Positions 1 to 8,781 of a DNA stretch of 64,000 nt are shown piece after piece (the stretch's first letter is position 1; each line of letters starts with the position of its first letter). Position numbers and translations under genes: made by a program. The stretch is from Albimonas sp036154955 (GTDB taxonomy: Bacteria; Pseudomonadota; Alphaproteobacteria; Rhodobacterales; Rhodobacteraceae), in the NCBI GenBank assembly GCA_036154955.1, contig JAYZWL010000003.1, positions 1-64,000 on the forward strand, read 5' to 3'. The notes below the pieces were generated by a model. That model ran no database searches, was not told the DNA's origin, and saw only the letters and a program-made list of their open reading frames with translations.

Positions 1-1013
1 GCGCGGCGGCGGGGGCGCGGTTGGAGGCGCGCGCCCGGCGGGGCGGGGGCGGAAGGGCTCGACGCGCGAGGGGGCGGCGAACGGGACGGAGGTCGGGACG
101 ACGGTTGGGGCAGGGGAGGGAAGGCGGCGCGGCGCGGGGGCCGAAGCGGGGGCCGGAACGGAAGGCCGAACCGGGGGCTCGGCCGCATCGCGCGACGCGG
201 CGACGGTCCGCTGGTCGCGTTCCGGGCGCCCGGCCGCGCGGGGGCGGGCGCGGAGCCGGGGCGGCGGGCGGCGCCGCCGTCGCGAATGCCTCGACGCTCC
301 GGCGCCGGCGGGCCGAACGATGGCGGTTCGTTTTTGGGGCGGGGCGGTTCAGGCGATGCGGTTCGGGCGGGGCGGTTCGGGCGGGGCGGATGCTCGGAGC
401 CGTCGCCGCGGCGTGGCGGCGGCGCGTGCGGCGGGCCGGCGCGGCCCCGGCGCGCGGTTCACGTCCCTGCCTGGGCGGGATGTGCGAGGGGGGCGTGGAG
501 GAGCGCCGGATGGCGCGCGATCCCTGCGTCACGACCGCCGGCCCGCGGCGCCGCTCCGCTCCTGCTCCCCCGCCTGTCCCGCTCCGCCCGTCCCCCTCGA
601 CCCGTCCCCCTCGACCCGTCCTTGTCTCGCCGCCCTCCCCTCCGCCCGTTCCCAGTCGCGGAGGCGTCGCCCATCGAACACCGGCGCCGCGAGCGGTCTC
701 GGCCGCCGACTCGCGGCGCCCCTCCGCCTATCGCCGCCCGTCCCGCCGCCCGTCGCGCGCGGTCCTTTCGTCTCCGTCCGTCCCCCGCCGCCCGTCGGAC
801 GCCGGGGCGGCGGGAGGTCACGACCGCAGGCCTGCGGCGCCTCGTTGCCCATCGCCTCGCGTCCCGCTCGATCCGTCCCCCTCCGCCCGCCTTCATTCGC
901 GGGGGCGCCGCCCGCGCCTTCGCCGCCCCGCCGCGCGGGCGCCCGGCGACGGCCCTCGTCCGGGTCGGCGCGCGGCTTCCCCCGACGGGGGCCGGCGCGC
1001 GGGCGCCGGAACG
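1..1013. other. Non-coding GC-rich stretch downstream of regA
   Basis: No gene is supported here. Several frames stay open on both strands only because stop codons are rare at this base composition; their translations are Arg/Ala/Pro/Gly-rich, share no domain signature and lack credible ribosome sites. Imperfect copies of one short block, TCACGACCGCNGGCCNGCGGCGCC, occur at about 528-551 and 816-839; the second copy contains the perfect palindrome CCGCAGGCCTGCGG. Bases 921-979 recur near 22587-22645. Confidence 0.7.
921..979. repeat. Intergenic repeat, copy A
   Basis: The first 25 bases (921-945) are identical to 22587-22611, and the next ~34 bases align with a few substitutions and short indels, sharing GTCCGGGTCG and CGCGCGGC blocks. 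Both copies lie outside genes, one past the regA terminator and one just past the stop codon of the quinone oxidoreductase. No protein would be shared, so this is a dispersed non-coding repeat. Confidence 0.6.
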
Positions 1014-1045
1014 AAAAACGCCCCCGGCCTTCGGGGCCGGGGGCG
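1014..1045 (-). terminator. Rho-independent terminator of senC-regA
   Basis: An 11-bp perfect GC stem (CGCCCCCGGCC at 1019-1029 pairing with 1035-1045) closes a TTCGG loop. Read on the minus strand it is followed by five T residues, the classic intrinsic terminator layout, about 45 bases past the regA stop. Confidence 0.9.
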
Positions 1046-1088
1046 CGTGAACGCGGGGCGGGGGCTGGTCCCCCCGCCAAGGCGAAGC

Positions 1089-1655
1089 TCAGCGCGGGCT
1101 GCGCTTGGCGAGGATCCGCTGCAGGGTGCGGCGGTGCATGTTCAGGCGGCGCGCGGTCTCCGAGACGTTGCGGTCGCAGAGTTCGAACACCCGCTGGATA
1201 TGCTCCCAGCGCACGCGGTCGGCGGACATCGGGTTCTCGGGCGGCGGCGGCTTGACCTCGCCGGTGGAGAGCAGCGCCGCCTCCACGTCGTCGGCGTCCG
1301 CCGGCTTGGCCAGGTAGTCGGTGGCGCCGATCTTCACAGCGGCGACCGCGGTGGCGATGGCGCCGTAGCCGGTCAGCACCACGATGCGGCTGTCGGGCCG
1401 CGCCTCGCGCAGCGCCTCGACCACGTCGAGCCCGTTGCCGTCCTCCAGCCGCAGGTCGATGACCGCGTAGGCGGGCGGGGCGCGGCGCACCACGGCCATG
1501 CCCTCGGCCACGCTCTCGGCGGCGGTGGGTTCGAAGCCCCGACGCTCCATCGCCCGGGCCAGGCGGCGCCGGAAGGGTTCGTCGTCGTCGAGCACCAGAA
1601 GCGAGCGGTCGGGGCCGAGGTCCCGCAGCTCAACCTCTTCTTCGGCGTCGGTCAT
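1089..1655 (-). CDS. regA: Redox response regulator RegA/PrrA/ActR
   Basis: DNA-binding response regulator of the RegB-RegA two-component system, which in this order controls photosynthesis, respiration, and carbon and nitrogen fixation genes in response to redox state. The 188-residue product has an N-terminal receiver domain with the acidic cluster D23-D25, phospho-acceptor Asp67 (VIDLRLEDG), a Thr/Lys switch region (VVLTGYG, YLAKP) and the almost invariant C-terminal helix-turn-helix ending NMHRRTLQRILAKRSPR. The start at 1655 follows a GGAGG-type ribosome site; in-frame upstream ATGs would add residues unlike the family. It lies 186 bases downstream of senC on the same strand, with its own candidate promoter and operator in that gap. 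Assignment is very secure. Confidence 0.97.
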   Translation of the reverse strand: MTDAEEEVELRDLGPDRSLLVLDDDEPFRRRLARAMERRGFEPTAAESVAEGMAVVRRAPPAYAVIDLRLEDGNGLDVVEALREARPDSRIVVLTGYGAIATAVAAVKIGATDYLAKPADADDVEAALLSTGEVKPPPPENPMSADRVRWEHIQRVFELCDRNVSETARRLNMHRRTLQRILAKRSPR

Positions 1656-1685
1656 GTCGCGGCGGCCTCCGTCAAGGATTCTATC

Positions 1686-1713
1686 GCGCGCGACACTAGG
1701 GAAATTGTCGCGC
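1686..1713. promoter_or_regulatory. Perfect inverted repeat upstream of regA, candidate RegA operator
   Basis: CGCGCGACA (1686-1694) and TGTCGCGCG (1705-1713) form a perfect 9-bp inverted repeat around ten AT-richer bases, 31-58 bases before the regA start. The half sites contain GCGAC and GTCGC, matching the GCGNC...GNCGC arrangement described for PrrA/RegA sites. A TTGACA-like -35 (minus strand, 1719 to 1714) abuts it. Autoregulation is inferred. Confidence 0.55.
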
Positions 1714-1841
1714 GTGTCAAAGCCGCGTGACGCATTTCGCGGGAAAAGCTGCGGCGGGGGGCGCAAGTCGCGCAGGGGAAAGCTGTTTCGGGCCCGTTCG
1801 CGCGGCGGGCCCTGGCGCTGGGGCGGGCCCGGGCGCGGGGG

Positions 1842-2486
1842 TCAGAGCTTCTCGGCGAAGCACTGCACCTTGTCGGCCATCTCCTCGGGCGTCGTCTCGC
1901 GGCGGAACACGTCGAGGAAGCCGACCCCGGGGGCGGCGAGATAGGTGAAGGTGGAGTGGTCCATCAGGTAGTCCTCGTCCCCCTCGCCGGCCTTGGCGTA
2001 GTAGACCCGCCAGGCCTTGGCGGCGGCGTCGACCTGCTCGGGCGTGCCGGTCAGACCCAGCATGCGCGGATGCAGGGCGCCCACGTAGTCGGCCAGCGCC
2101 TGGGGCGTGTCGCGGGCGGGGTCGATGGTGATGAAGACCGGCGTGACCTCCACCCCGCGTTCGTCGAGGATCTCGGTCGCCATGGCCATCTCGGCGGTGT
2201 CGAAGGGGCAGACGTCCGGGCAGAAGGTGTAGCCGAAATAGAGCAGGGTGGGGCCGGCGATCACGTCTTTCTCGGTGACGGCGCGGCCGGTCTGGTCGAC
2301 CAGGCTGAACGGGCCGCCGAGGCTCATCGCCCCGCCGGCCAGCTTGGAGGAGCGGCAGTCGGCGAAGCGGTCCTCGTCGCCGGACATCGGCCCGAAGGCG
2401 AGCCAGGCGCCGGCGCCGAGGCCGATGGCCACCGCCCCCAGCGCGAGGGCGGCGTAGCGGGCGGAGGTGCGGCGGCTGGCGGTCAT
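1842..2486 (-). CDS. senC: SCO1/SenC/PrrC copper-binding thioredoxin-fold protein
   Basis: Membrane-anchored periplasmic protein needed for copper delivery to cytochrome c oxidase and linked to RegB signalling in Rhodobacter. The 214 residues hold one N-terminal transmembrane segment (about residues 12-32), then a thioredoxin fold carrying the copper ligands in CPDVCP (Cys89, Cys93) and the distal His177 (MDHSTFTYL). Length is normal for the family. It precedes regA on the same strand and is divergent from regB, the gene order typical of Rhodobacterales. The start at 2486 begins the usual short cytoplasmic tail. Confidence 0.95.
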   Translation of the reverse strand: MTASRRTSARYAALALGAVAIGLGAGAWLAFGPMSGDEDRFADCRSSKLAGGAMSLGGPFSLVDQTGRAVTEKDVIAGPTLLYFGYTFCPDVCPFDTAEMAMATEILDERGVEVTPVFITIDPARDTPQALADYVGALHPRMLGLTGTPEQVDAAAKAWRVYYAKAGEGDEDYLMDHSTFTYLAAPGVGFLDVFRRETTPEEMADKVQCFAEKL

Positions 2487-2769
2487 GGTCGGCGGTTCCC
2501 TGTGGCGGCGTCGGGGGCGGGAGGGGACGGGAGGCGGCGGGGGGCGGCTTGGCTGTTGGTCCGGCGCGGACCGCTTTCGAAGCGGGGCGAGGCGCGCAGG
2601 CGCGAGGGCCTGTCCCCCGGACCGGGATGCGCGGCCGCCGGGCGGCCGGCCGCGGCCCGATCAGGTTGCGGGCCCGGCGGTTATAGTCCTGCGGCGGGCG
2701 CCGGGAAACCGCGCGCGACGCTGCGACGCGGCGGGCGAACGGCGGGTCCGGGACGCGCGGCATCCGTGA

Positions 2770-2788
2770 ATTGTCGATGCGGAACAAT
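2770..2788. promoter_or_regulatory. Inverted repeat ATTGT-N9-ACAAT in the senC upstream region
   Basis: A 5-bp inverted repeat in one of the few AT-containing patches of the spacer, about 285 bases upstream of senC. A weak candidate operator only. Confidence 0.25.
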
Positions 2789-4007
2789 GTGATGCGCTTC
2801 GGCCTGACGCTGCTCGCCGCGGCGTGGCGGCGGGGCGGGGCGATCACGACTTCGCGCGTCCCGCGGCCCCGCAGGGCGGGACGCCGGCCGGCGAACGGCG
2901 CGGCCGCGGTCGCCGACGCCGTGCCGCGCGCCGGACGAAAGCGGTCGACACGCCGCGCGACGACCGTGGCGAAGGCGTCGACGCGGCGCCCGCGCGGCCT
3001 CGCCGCCGGGCGCCAGGCGGCTGGGGCGCGGATTCGGGAGCGCGGTGCGGGGGCGTGGGGCGGGGTGCGAAGATCCGGGGCCGGCCGAACCGGCGCGAAC
3101 GAGGGCGCGCGGGGACTGGGGGCGGGCGGGCGAGGAAGCCCGTCGGTCGGGAGCCGGTCTCCGACGCCGCGCGGTCTCGGGCGCGCCGGGGCGCGACAGG
3201 GGCGGCGGTTCGCTCCGGGCGCGGTCGGGCGGATGGCGCGCGGCGGGCGCGGACGGGGCGGCGGCTTCGTCGTATCCGGGGCCGTATCCGGGCGTGCGAT
3301 GACGCGCAGGTTCGGGGGCGGGCCGGTCCGGGCGCGCAGGGCGCCGCCGGTCGCGGTCGCGGCGGGGGCGGCGCGACGGTCCAGCTCGGACGCCCTGAGG
3401 CTCGCGCGGGGAGAGCGCGTCGCCTGCGGGGCGCGAGACCGGGCGGCGGGAGCGGCGCGGAGGGGCCGCCCCGGACGCCGGCGATTTTCGCATCGATCCG
3501 GTTCTCGGTCCCGCATTCAGTTGCCGCGTCCCCCCCGTCCTCCGCCGATCTCCCGCCCGCCCGCCCGCCCGAGCGAACCGGAACCGGCGAGGCCGGCGCG
3601 GCGGGTGGGGCGCGGGCGGCTCCCCCCGTTCCGCCCGATGCGGCGAGGCCGGTCAGGACCCTTGCGACACGCGCCGACGCCGGCCGCGCCGCGCGGGCGT
3701 CCGGGCGCCATCGGCGGGCGCGACGTCGCGCGGCATCCGCCCCCGCCCGACGGACGATGGTGGGGACGACGCGCGGTCGCCACGGCCCCGGCATGGAGGA
3801 CCGGGGGCGTCCGGCGCGCGACAGGGCGCCGATCTCCGGCCCCATGGCGAGGCGGCCCGACGCGGCCCCCTCCGATCCTCCGGCTTCCGCTCGCCCGCAG
3901 GGCGCGCCGGGGACCGCGCCGGTCCGGTTCCGCCGGTTCGGCGCCGGCATCCCGTCGCGCCGTGACGCCCGCTCCGGGCCGGAGCCTTGGTCCGTCGTCC
4001 CGCTTCC

Positions 4008-4027
4008 TCCCTCCCTCCCTCCCTCCC
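4008..4027. repeat. Tetranucleotide tract (TCCC)5 upstream of regB
   Basis: Five perfect tandem TCCC units end 94 bases before the regB start codon. The complementary strand reads GGGA repeated five times, which satisfies the G3+N1 pattern of a G-quadruplex. Flanking DNA is pyrimidine-rich (further TCCC and CCTT words to about 4091). Confidence 0.8.
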
Positions 4028-4121
4028 GTTCCCTCTCCGGCCGTCCCGCTCCCTCGTCGCTCCCTTCCCACGCCTTTCCCGACCCTTCCCCATGCGGCCC
4101 CGCCGGTGCTATCGCTCGACC

Positions 4122-5594
4122 ATGGCTGAGGGATTTCATCTCGGCGGCGCCTCCGCCGCCCGTTCCGACTGGGTGCGGCTGCGCACCCTGACCACCCTGC
4201 GCTGGCTCGCCGCCGCGGGGCAGGCGCTGACCGTGCTGGTCGCGGACCTGGCGCTGGATCTCCAGCTTCCGACCGGCTGGTGCTTCGGGGCCATCGCGGC
4301 CTCGGTCAGCCTCAACATCGCCTCGCAGGCGGTGCATCCGGCCAACAAACGGCTGTCGGAGCGGTGGACGGCGGCGATCCTGCTGTTCGACCTCGCCCAG
4401 CTCGGCACGCTGCTGTTCCTCACCGGCGGGCTGACCAACCCGTTCGCGGTGCTGGCGCTGGCGCCGGTGATCGTGTCGGCCACGGCGCTCACCCTGCGCT
4501 CCACCCTGATCCTGGGCGCCTTCGCGGCGCTGGAGCTGACGGTGCTGGCCCGCGTCTACCTGCCCCTGCGCTTCGAGACCGGGGAGATCGTGGCCCCGCC
4601 GGACCTGATCGTGCTGGGGACCTGGGCGGCGCTGATGATCGGGCTGGCCTTCGTGGGCGGCTACGCGCGGCGGATCACGGCGGAGATCTGGACCATGTCC
4701 CGGGCGCTGTCGGCCGCGCAGGACGCGCTGGGGCGCGAGCAGCGGCTGACCGCGATCGGCGGGCTGGCGGCGGCGGCGGCGCATGAGCTGGGCACGCCGC
4801 TGGCCACCATCAAGCTGGTCACCGGGGAGCTGGCGCGGGAGCTCAAGGACGACCCCGATCTGGCCGAGGACGTGGAGCTGATCCGCGAGCAGGCCGAGCG
4901 CTGCCGGGAGATCCTGCGCGAGATGTCGGACACCGGCAAGGATGACCGCCATGTGCGCACCCTGCCGGTCTACGGTCTGGTCGAGGAGGCGGCTGGCCCG
5001 CATCGCAACCGCGGCAAGCGGGTGATCCTGCGCCTGCAGGGCGCGCCCCTGTCCGATCCGCCCCCCGCCCAGCCGGTGGTGGAGCGGCGGCCGGAGGTCG
5101 TGCATGGCCTGCGCAACCTGGTGCAGAACGCGGTGGATTTCGCCTCGGACTGCGTGTGGGTGGATATCGACTGGGACGACCGCCAGATCCGCATCGCGGT
5201 CGGCGACGACGGCCCGGGGTTCGGCCCCGACATGCTGGGCCGGCTGGGCGATCCGTTCGTGCGCGACCGGCTGCGCCGCGCGCCGCGCGGGGGCGATCCG
5301 ATCGAGCCGCCCTCGGAGACGCGGGCGGGATACGAGGGCATGGGCCTGGGCCTGTTCATCGCCAAGACCCTGCTGGAGCGCACCGGCGCCCGGGTCAGCT
5401 TCGCCAACGGCGCCGACGCCGAGGGGCGGCATGCGCGGGGCGAGCGGGCGGGCGGACGCCCGGACCCGGAGGCGGCCCGCGCCACCGGGGCGGTGGTCGA
5501 GGCGGTCTGGCCGCGCGGATCGCTGGACCTGCCCGAGGGACGGCCCCGCGGGGGGCTGGGGGACAACCCGACGTTTTCGCTCCGGAACATTTAG
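4122..5594 (+). CDS. regB: Redox-sensing histidine kinase RegB/PrrB
   Basis: Membrane sensor kinase that phosphorylates RegA when the quinone pool and respiratory flux signal reducing conditions. The 490-residue protein has about six N-terminal membrane segments containing the conserved GGLTNPFAVLALAPV quinone-responsive loop, then the H-box AHELGTPLATIKL with phospho-acceptor His221, the redox-active Cys261 exactly 40 residues later (same spacing as in R. capsulatus RegB), and a C-terminal ATPase domain with N-box (LRNLVQNAVDFA) and G-box (GDDGPGFG, GMGLGLFIAK). The ATG at 4122 gives the family-typical N-terminus. The segment at about residues 430-450 between ATPase motifs is Arg/Gly-rich and longer than usual. 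Confidence 0.96.
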   Translation: MAEGFHLGGASAARSDWVRLRTLTTLRWLAAAGQALTVLVADLALDLQLPTGWCFGAIAASVSLNIASQAVHPANKRLSERWTAAILLFDLAQLGTLLFLTGGLTNPFAVLALAPVIVSATALTLRSTLILGAFAALELTVLARVYLPLRFETGEIVAPPDLIVLGTWAALMIGLAFVGGYARRITAEIWTMSRALSAAQDALGREQRLTAIGGLAAAAAHELGTPLATIKLVTGELARELKDDPDLAEDVELIREQAERCREILREMSDTGKDDRHVRTLPVYGLVEEAAGPHRNRGKRVILRLQGAPLSDPPPAQPVVERRPEVVHGLRNLVQNAVDFASDCVWVDIDWDDRQIRIAVGDDGPGFGPDMLGRLGDPFVRDRLRRAPRGGDPIEPPSETRAGYEGMGLGLFIAKTLLERTGARVSFANGADAEGRHARGERAGGRPDPEAARATGAVVEAVWPRGSLDLPEGRPRGGLGDNPTFSLRNI

Positions 5595-5619
5595 GCATGG
5601 AACTCCCGCAAGAGTTGCA

Positions 5620-5634
5620 TTAAGCTTCTGTTAG
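5620..5634 (+). promoter_or_regulatory. CtrA-like box TTAA-N7-TTAG upstream of the divL-like gene
   Basis: TTAAGCTTCTGTTAG matches the CtrA full-site pattern TTAA-N7-TTAA at seven of eight fixed positions and lies 51 bases before the start codon at 5685. A GANTC methylation site (GACTC, 5650-5654) lies between box and start. AT-rich words are rare in this DNA, which adds weight. Confidence 0.5.
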
Positions 5635-5684
5635 TGCCCTTCGGCGCGAGACTCGCCGAAATCGCTTTCAGAGAGGTCGGGTTG

Positions 5685-8600
5685 ATGAGCGACCTGACAG
5701 GCGCCTCGGACCTCGGCGCCGCCGCCATCGCCAGCGTTCTGACCATCGGCGGCGCGGACCTCGCGCTGGGCCTTCTGGCCGGCGCCGCGGGCGCGGCCGC
5801 GACGGCGGCGGCGATCGGGCTGCGGCCCGGCGCGGGACGCGGCAGGGCGCTGGGCGGGGCGCTCGGCTGGATTCTGGGCAGGGTTCGGGGCGGCGTTCCG
5901 GACTGGGCGCGGGAGGGCCGGATGCGGGACCGGAACGGAAGCCGGGCCCCAGGCTCGGACACGCGAACGGACGCAGACGCGGACACGGATGCGGGCGCGC
6001 GCACGGTCCCGGCCTCGGGTCCGCGGCCGTCGTTCCGGGATGCGGGCGCGAGCCCGGCGCGGCAGGTCGCGGCGGGAGGATCCGGCCGCGACGCCCGCCC
6101 CGCTCCGGCCGGACGCGCCGGTCCGGACAGGCGCTCCGGCTGGCCCGCCCGCCTGCGCGCGGCCCTGTCCCGGCCGGCCTTCGCGGCGACCGACGCCGCG
6201 CCCCATCCCTCCCTGGCGCTGCCCTTCCGCATCGACGACGGCATCCTGCGTCCCCTGTCCCGCGCCGCCCGCCGCCGGCCCGGCGGCCGCGACGGCGGCG
6301 GCGCCCCGCATGACATCGCCGCCTTCGCCGCCGGGTTCTCGGTGGTGGAGGGGCCGGCCGATCTCGTCGCCGCGCTGACCCTGCTGGAGACGGAGGGCAT
6401 CGGCTTCCAGGCGCTGGTCGACGACGCGCAGGGCGAGGTGTGGGAGCTGACCGGCGCCCCGCGGAGCGGCGAGGCGCGGGTGGATCTCGTCCCCGGCTCC
6501 GCCGCGCGGCGGGAGGCCGCGCGCCTGCGCGCCGAGCTGCGGGCGGCGGAGGCGGAGCGGGACGCGGCGCTGTCGGTGCTCGACGCCGCCCCGGTGATGG
6601 CCTGGCGGCGCGACGCGGCGGGCCGGGTGGTCTGGGGCAACGCGCTCTACCGCCGGCTGTCGGGCGCGAGCGAGGCGCAGGCCGCGGCGGCGCGGCGGCT
6701 GGGCCGGGATCCGGGCGCGCCGGCCCTGCCGGAGCTGCGCGGCGATCTGGGCGGGGCGGAGCCGCGCGCCGCCGGCGCCCGGACGCCGCCGGGCCGCGGC
6801 GCGCCCGAGACGACCGGCCCCGGCGCCGGCGCCGGGGCGGTTCCCGACCCGGGCGAGCGGGTGGACGACCGCGACGGCCGCGCCGCGGTGTTCGACGCCC
6901 ATAGCGGCGAACGGCGCTGGTTCGAGATCTCGTCCCGCGCGGGCGGGGAGGGGGAGGACCTGCGCTTCGCCGTCGACGCCGCCCCGGCGGTCCACGCCGA
7001 GGGCGCGCTGCGCCGCTTCGTGGAGACGCTGACCGAGACCTTCGCCCATATCCGCATCGGCCTGGCCATCTTCGACCGGGAGCGGCGGCTGGGCCTGTTC
7101 AACCCGGCGTTCGCCGAGCTGATGCGGCTGGACCCCGCCTGGCTGGCGGCGCGGCCCGACCTGCCGGCGGTGCTGGCCCAGCTGCGCGAAAGCCGGCGGC
7201 TGCCCGACCACGAGGATTTCGGTCAGTGGCGGCGCGGCATCCTGGGCCTGTTCGGGGAAGGAGAGGGCGACGCCCTGCGCGGCCCGCGGCCCGAGCGCAC
7301 CGAGATCTGGCACCTGCCCGGCGAGGAGCAGATCCGCATGGTCGCCCGCCCGCATCCGCAGGGCGCGGTGGCCTTCCTGTTCGAGGACGTGACCGAGACC
7401 GCCCGGCTCGAACGCCGCTTCCTGACCGAGACCGAGACCCGCCGCGCGGTGATGGACCGGCTGGAGGAAGGCGTGGTCGCCTTCGGCCCCGACGGGGTGG
7501 CGCGCTTCGCCAACCCCGCCTTCGCCGCCATGTGGGGCTTCCGGCCCGGGGCGGACGGCGACGGGCTGCGCCTGGCCGACGCCCTGGCCCGGTTCCGGGC
7601 GCGCAGCGCGGGGCGGGAGGTCTGGGACCGGCTCGCGGGGTTCTTCGCGGCGGCGGGCGCGCGCTCGGCCTGGTCGGACGAAGTGGCGCTGACCGATGGG
7701 CGCCGGCTGCGGGCGCGGGTGGCGGCGCTGCCGGACGGCTCGGTGCTGGTGGCGTTCCTCGACGTGACCGACGCGCTGAGGGCGGAGGCGGCGATGCGCG
7801 ACCGCTCCGCGGCGCTGGAAGCGGCGGAGGAGATCCGCAGCGCGCTGATCGAGCAGGTGAGCCTGCGCATGCGCACGCCGCTGGCCCGGGTCTCGGGCCT
7901 CACCCAGCGCCTGCGCGACGGCGCGTCGGACGGCGACGCGGATGCGGGCGGCTGGGGGACCGGCGGCGGCGCGTCCCGCGGCGGCGTGTCCGGGGGCGGC
8001 ATGTCCGGGGGCGGGGCGTCCCGGCCGGCGGGCTTCGGCGAGGACGGCGTGATTTCGGGCGGCGGCGCGGTGGACGGCGTGCTGGGACCGCGTCAGCTCG
8101 CCCTGCTCGACGGGGTGCTGGAGGCGGCGGCGCAGATGCAGGAGGCGCTGACCGGGGTGGCGGACCTGGCCTCGGCGCAGGCCGGGGTGCTGGCGATGTC
8201 GCCGGAGCCGGTGAACCTGCGTGCGGCGCTCGCCTCGGCGCTGGACGTGGCGCGCCGGCGGGCGCAGGCCCGGGGCGTGGCGCTGTCGCTGGAGGCGGAC
8301 GAGGCGCTGGACGCCAGCCAGGCGGTGACCGGCGACGCGCAGCGGCTGCGGCAGCTTCTGTTCAACCTGGTGGCGGACGCGGTGCATCGGGCCCCGGCCG
8401 GCGGCTGGGTCCGCGCCGGCGCCCGCCGGCTGGGCGAGCGGGTGGAGGTCTGGACCGACGAGCCTGCGCCCGAGGCGGTGGCCGAGGGCCGGACCGAGGC
8501 GGAGGCCGCGGTGCGCGGCGGCCTGGCCCATGCGCTCGTGCGCCGCTTCGCCGAACTGCATGACGGCGGCGTGCGGGTGGAGCTGGTGCGCCGCGGCGCG

Positions 8601-8744
8601 CCGGCGATGTCGCCGGACGCGCTGGACGGGGAGGAGGTCGGGCCGCGCGGCGACCGGCTGCACGTGATCTGCTCGCTGCCCCTGACCGCGCTGCGCCCGA
8701 CGACGGCGACGGAGGCCGAGGCGCTGCGGGCCGAAAGCGCCTGA
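5685..8744 (+). CDS. divL: DivL-like PAS-domain pseudo-histidine kinase
   Basis: Large (1019 residues) signalling protein placed, as divL is in many alphaproteobacteria, directly before tsaE-amgK-murU-addBA. DivL regulates the CckA-CtrA cell-cycle pathway. After an N-terminal membrane-like segment (about 15-55) and a disordered Arg/Pro/Gly stretch come PAS-like segments (about 285-500 and 590-690), then the kinase-like part. The H-box reads SLRMRTPLARVSG: Leu727 replaces the phospho-acceptor His (Tyr in Caulobacter DivL). A Gly/Ser-rich insert of about 45 residues (roughly 752-796) sits between the two dimerisation helices. The ATPase part keeps an N-box-like NLVADAV with Asp for Asn and lacks a recognisable DxGxG box. 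The start at 5685 follows a GAGAGG ribosome site. The name rests on context and architecture. Confidence 0.75.
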   Translation: MSDLTGASDLGAAAIASVLTIGGADLALGLLAGAAGAAATAAAIGLRPGAGRGRALGGALGWILGRVRGGVPDWAREGRMRDRNGSRAPGSDTRTDADADTDAGARTVPASGPRPSFRDAGASPARQVAAGGSGRDARPAPAGRAGPDRRSGWPARLRAALSRPAFAATDAAPHPSLALPFRIDDGILRPLSRAARRRPGGRDGGGAPHDIAAFAAGFSVVEGPADLVAALTLLETEGIGFQALVDDAQGEVWELTGAPRSGEARVDLVPGSAARREAARLRAELRAAEAERDAALSVLDAAPVMAWRRDAAGRVVWGNALYRRLSGASEAQAAAARRLGRDPGAPALPELRGDLGGAEPRAAGARTPPGRGAPETTGPGAGAGAVPDPGERVDDRDGRAAVFDAHSGERRWFEISSRAGGEGEDLRFAVDAAPAVHAEGALRRFVETLTETFAHIRIGLAIFDRERRLGLFNPAFAELMRLDPAWLAARPDLPAVLAQLRESRRLPDHEDFGQWRRGILGLFGEGEGDALRGPRPERTEIWHLPGEEQIRMVARPHPQGAVAFLFEDVTETARLERRFLTETETRRAVMDRLEEGVVAFGPDGVARFANPAFAAMWGFRPGADGDGLRLADALARFRARSAGREVWDRLAGFFAAAGARSAWSDEVALTDGRRLRARVAALPDGSVLVAFLDVTDALRAEAAMRDRSAALEAAEEIRSALIEQVSLRMRTPLARVSGLTQRLRDGASDGDADAGGWGTGGGASRGGVSGGGMSGGGASRPAGFGEDGVISGGGAVDGVLGPRQLALLDGVLEAAAQMQEALTGVADLASAQAGVLAMSPEPVNLRAALASALDVARRRAQARGVALSLEADEALDASQAVTGDAQRLRQLLFNLVADAVHRAPAGGWVRAGARRLGERVEVWTDEPAPEAVAEGRTEAEAAVRGGLAHALVRRFAELHDGGVRVELVRRGAPAMSPDALDGEEVGPRGDRLHVICSLPLTALRPTTATEAEALRAESA

Positions 8745-8781
8745 GCGCTCCGGCGCGACCGCGTCGCCGGACGCGGAGCGC
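8745..8781 (+). terminator. Hairpin after the divL-like gene
   Basis: GCGCTCCG (8745-8752) pairs with CGGAGCGC (8774-8781), starting at the base after the stop codon. There is no T tract, so termination is only probable. Confidence 0.4.

Larger units (their letters stand above)
2487..4121. other. 1.6 kb intergenic region between senC and regB
   Basis: No gene is supported. All long open frames are Arg/Pro/Gly/Ala-rich and overlap one another. The stretch holds an ATTGT-N9-ACAAT inverted repeat at 2770-2788 and a (TCCC)5 tract at 4008-4027. In Rhodobacter the corresponding divergent spacer is only a few hundred bases at most (established knowledge), so this one is expanded. Confidence 0.65.

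Noticed and set aside
1..1088. Overlapping long open frames on both strands
   Set aside because: They exist in many frames at once, have Arg/Pro/Gly/Ala-only composition, no domain motif and no ribosome site; an artefact of very high GC.
2771..4129. Possible gene beginning MRNNVMRFGLTLLAAAW in the regB-senC spacer
   Set aside because: A short hydrophobic start followed only by low-complexity Arg/Gly residues; no conserved block and several competing frames.
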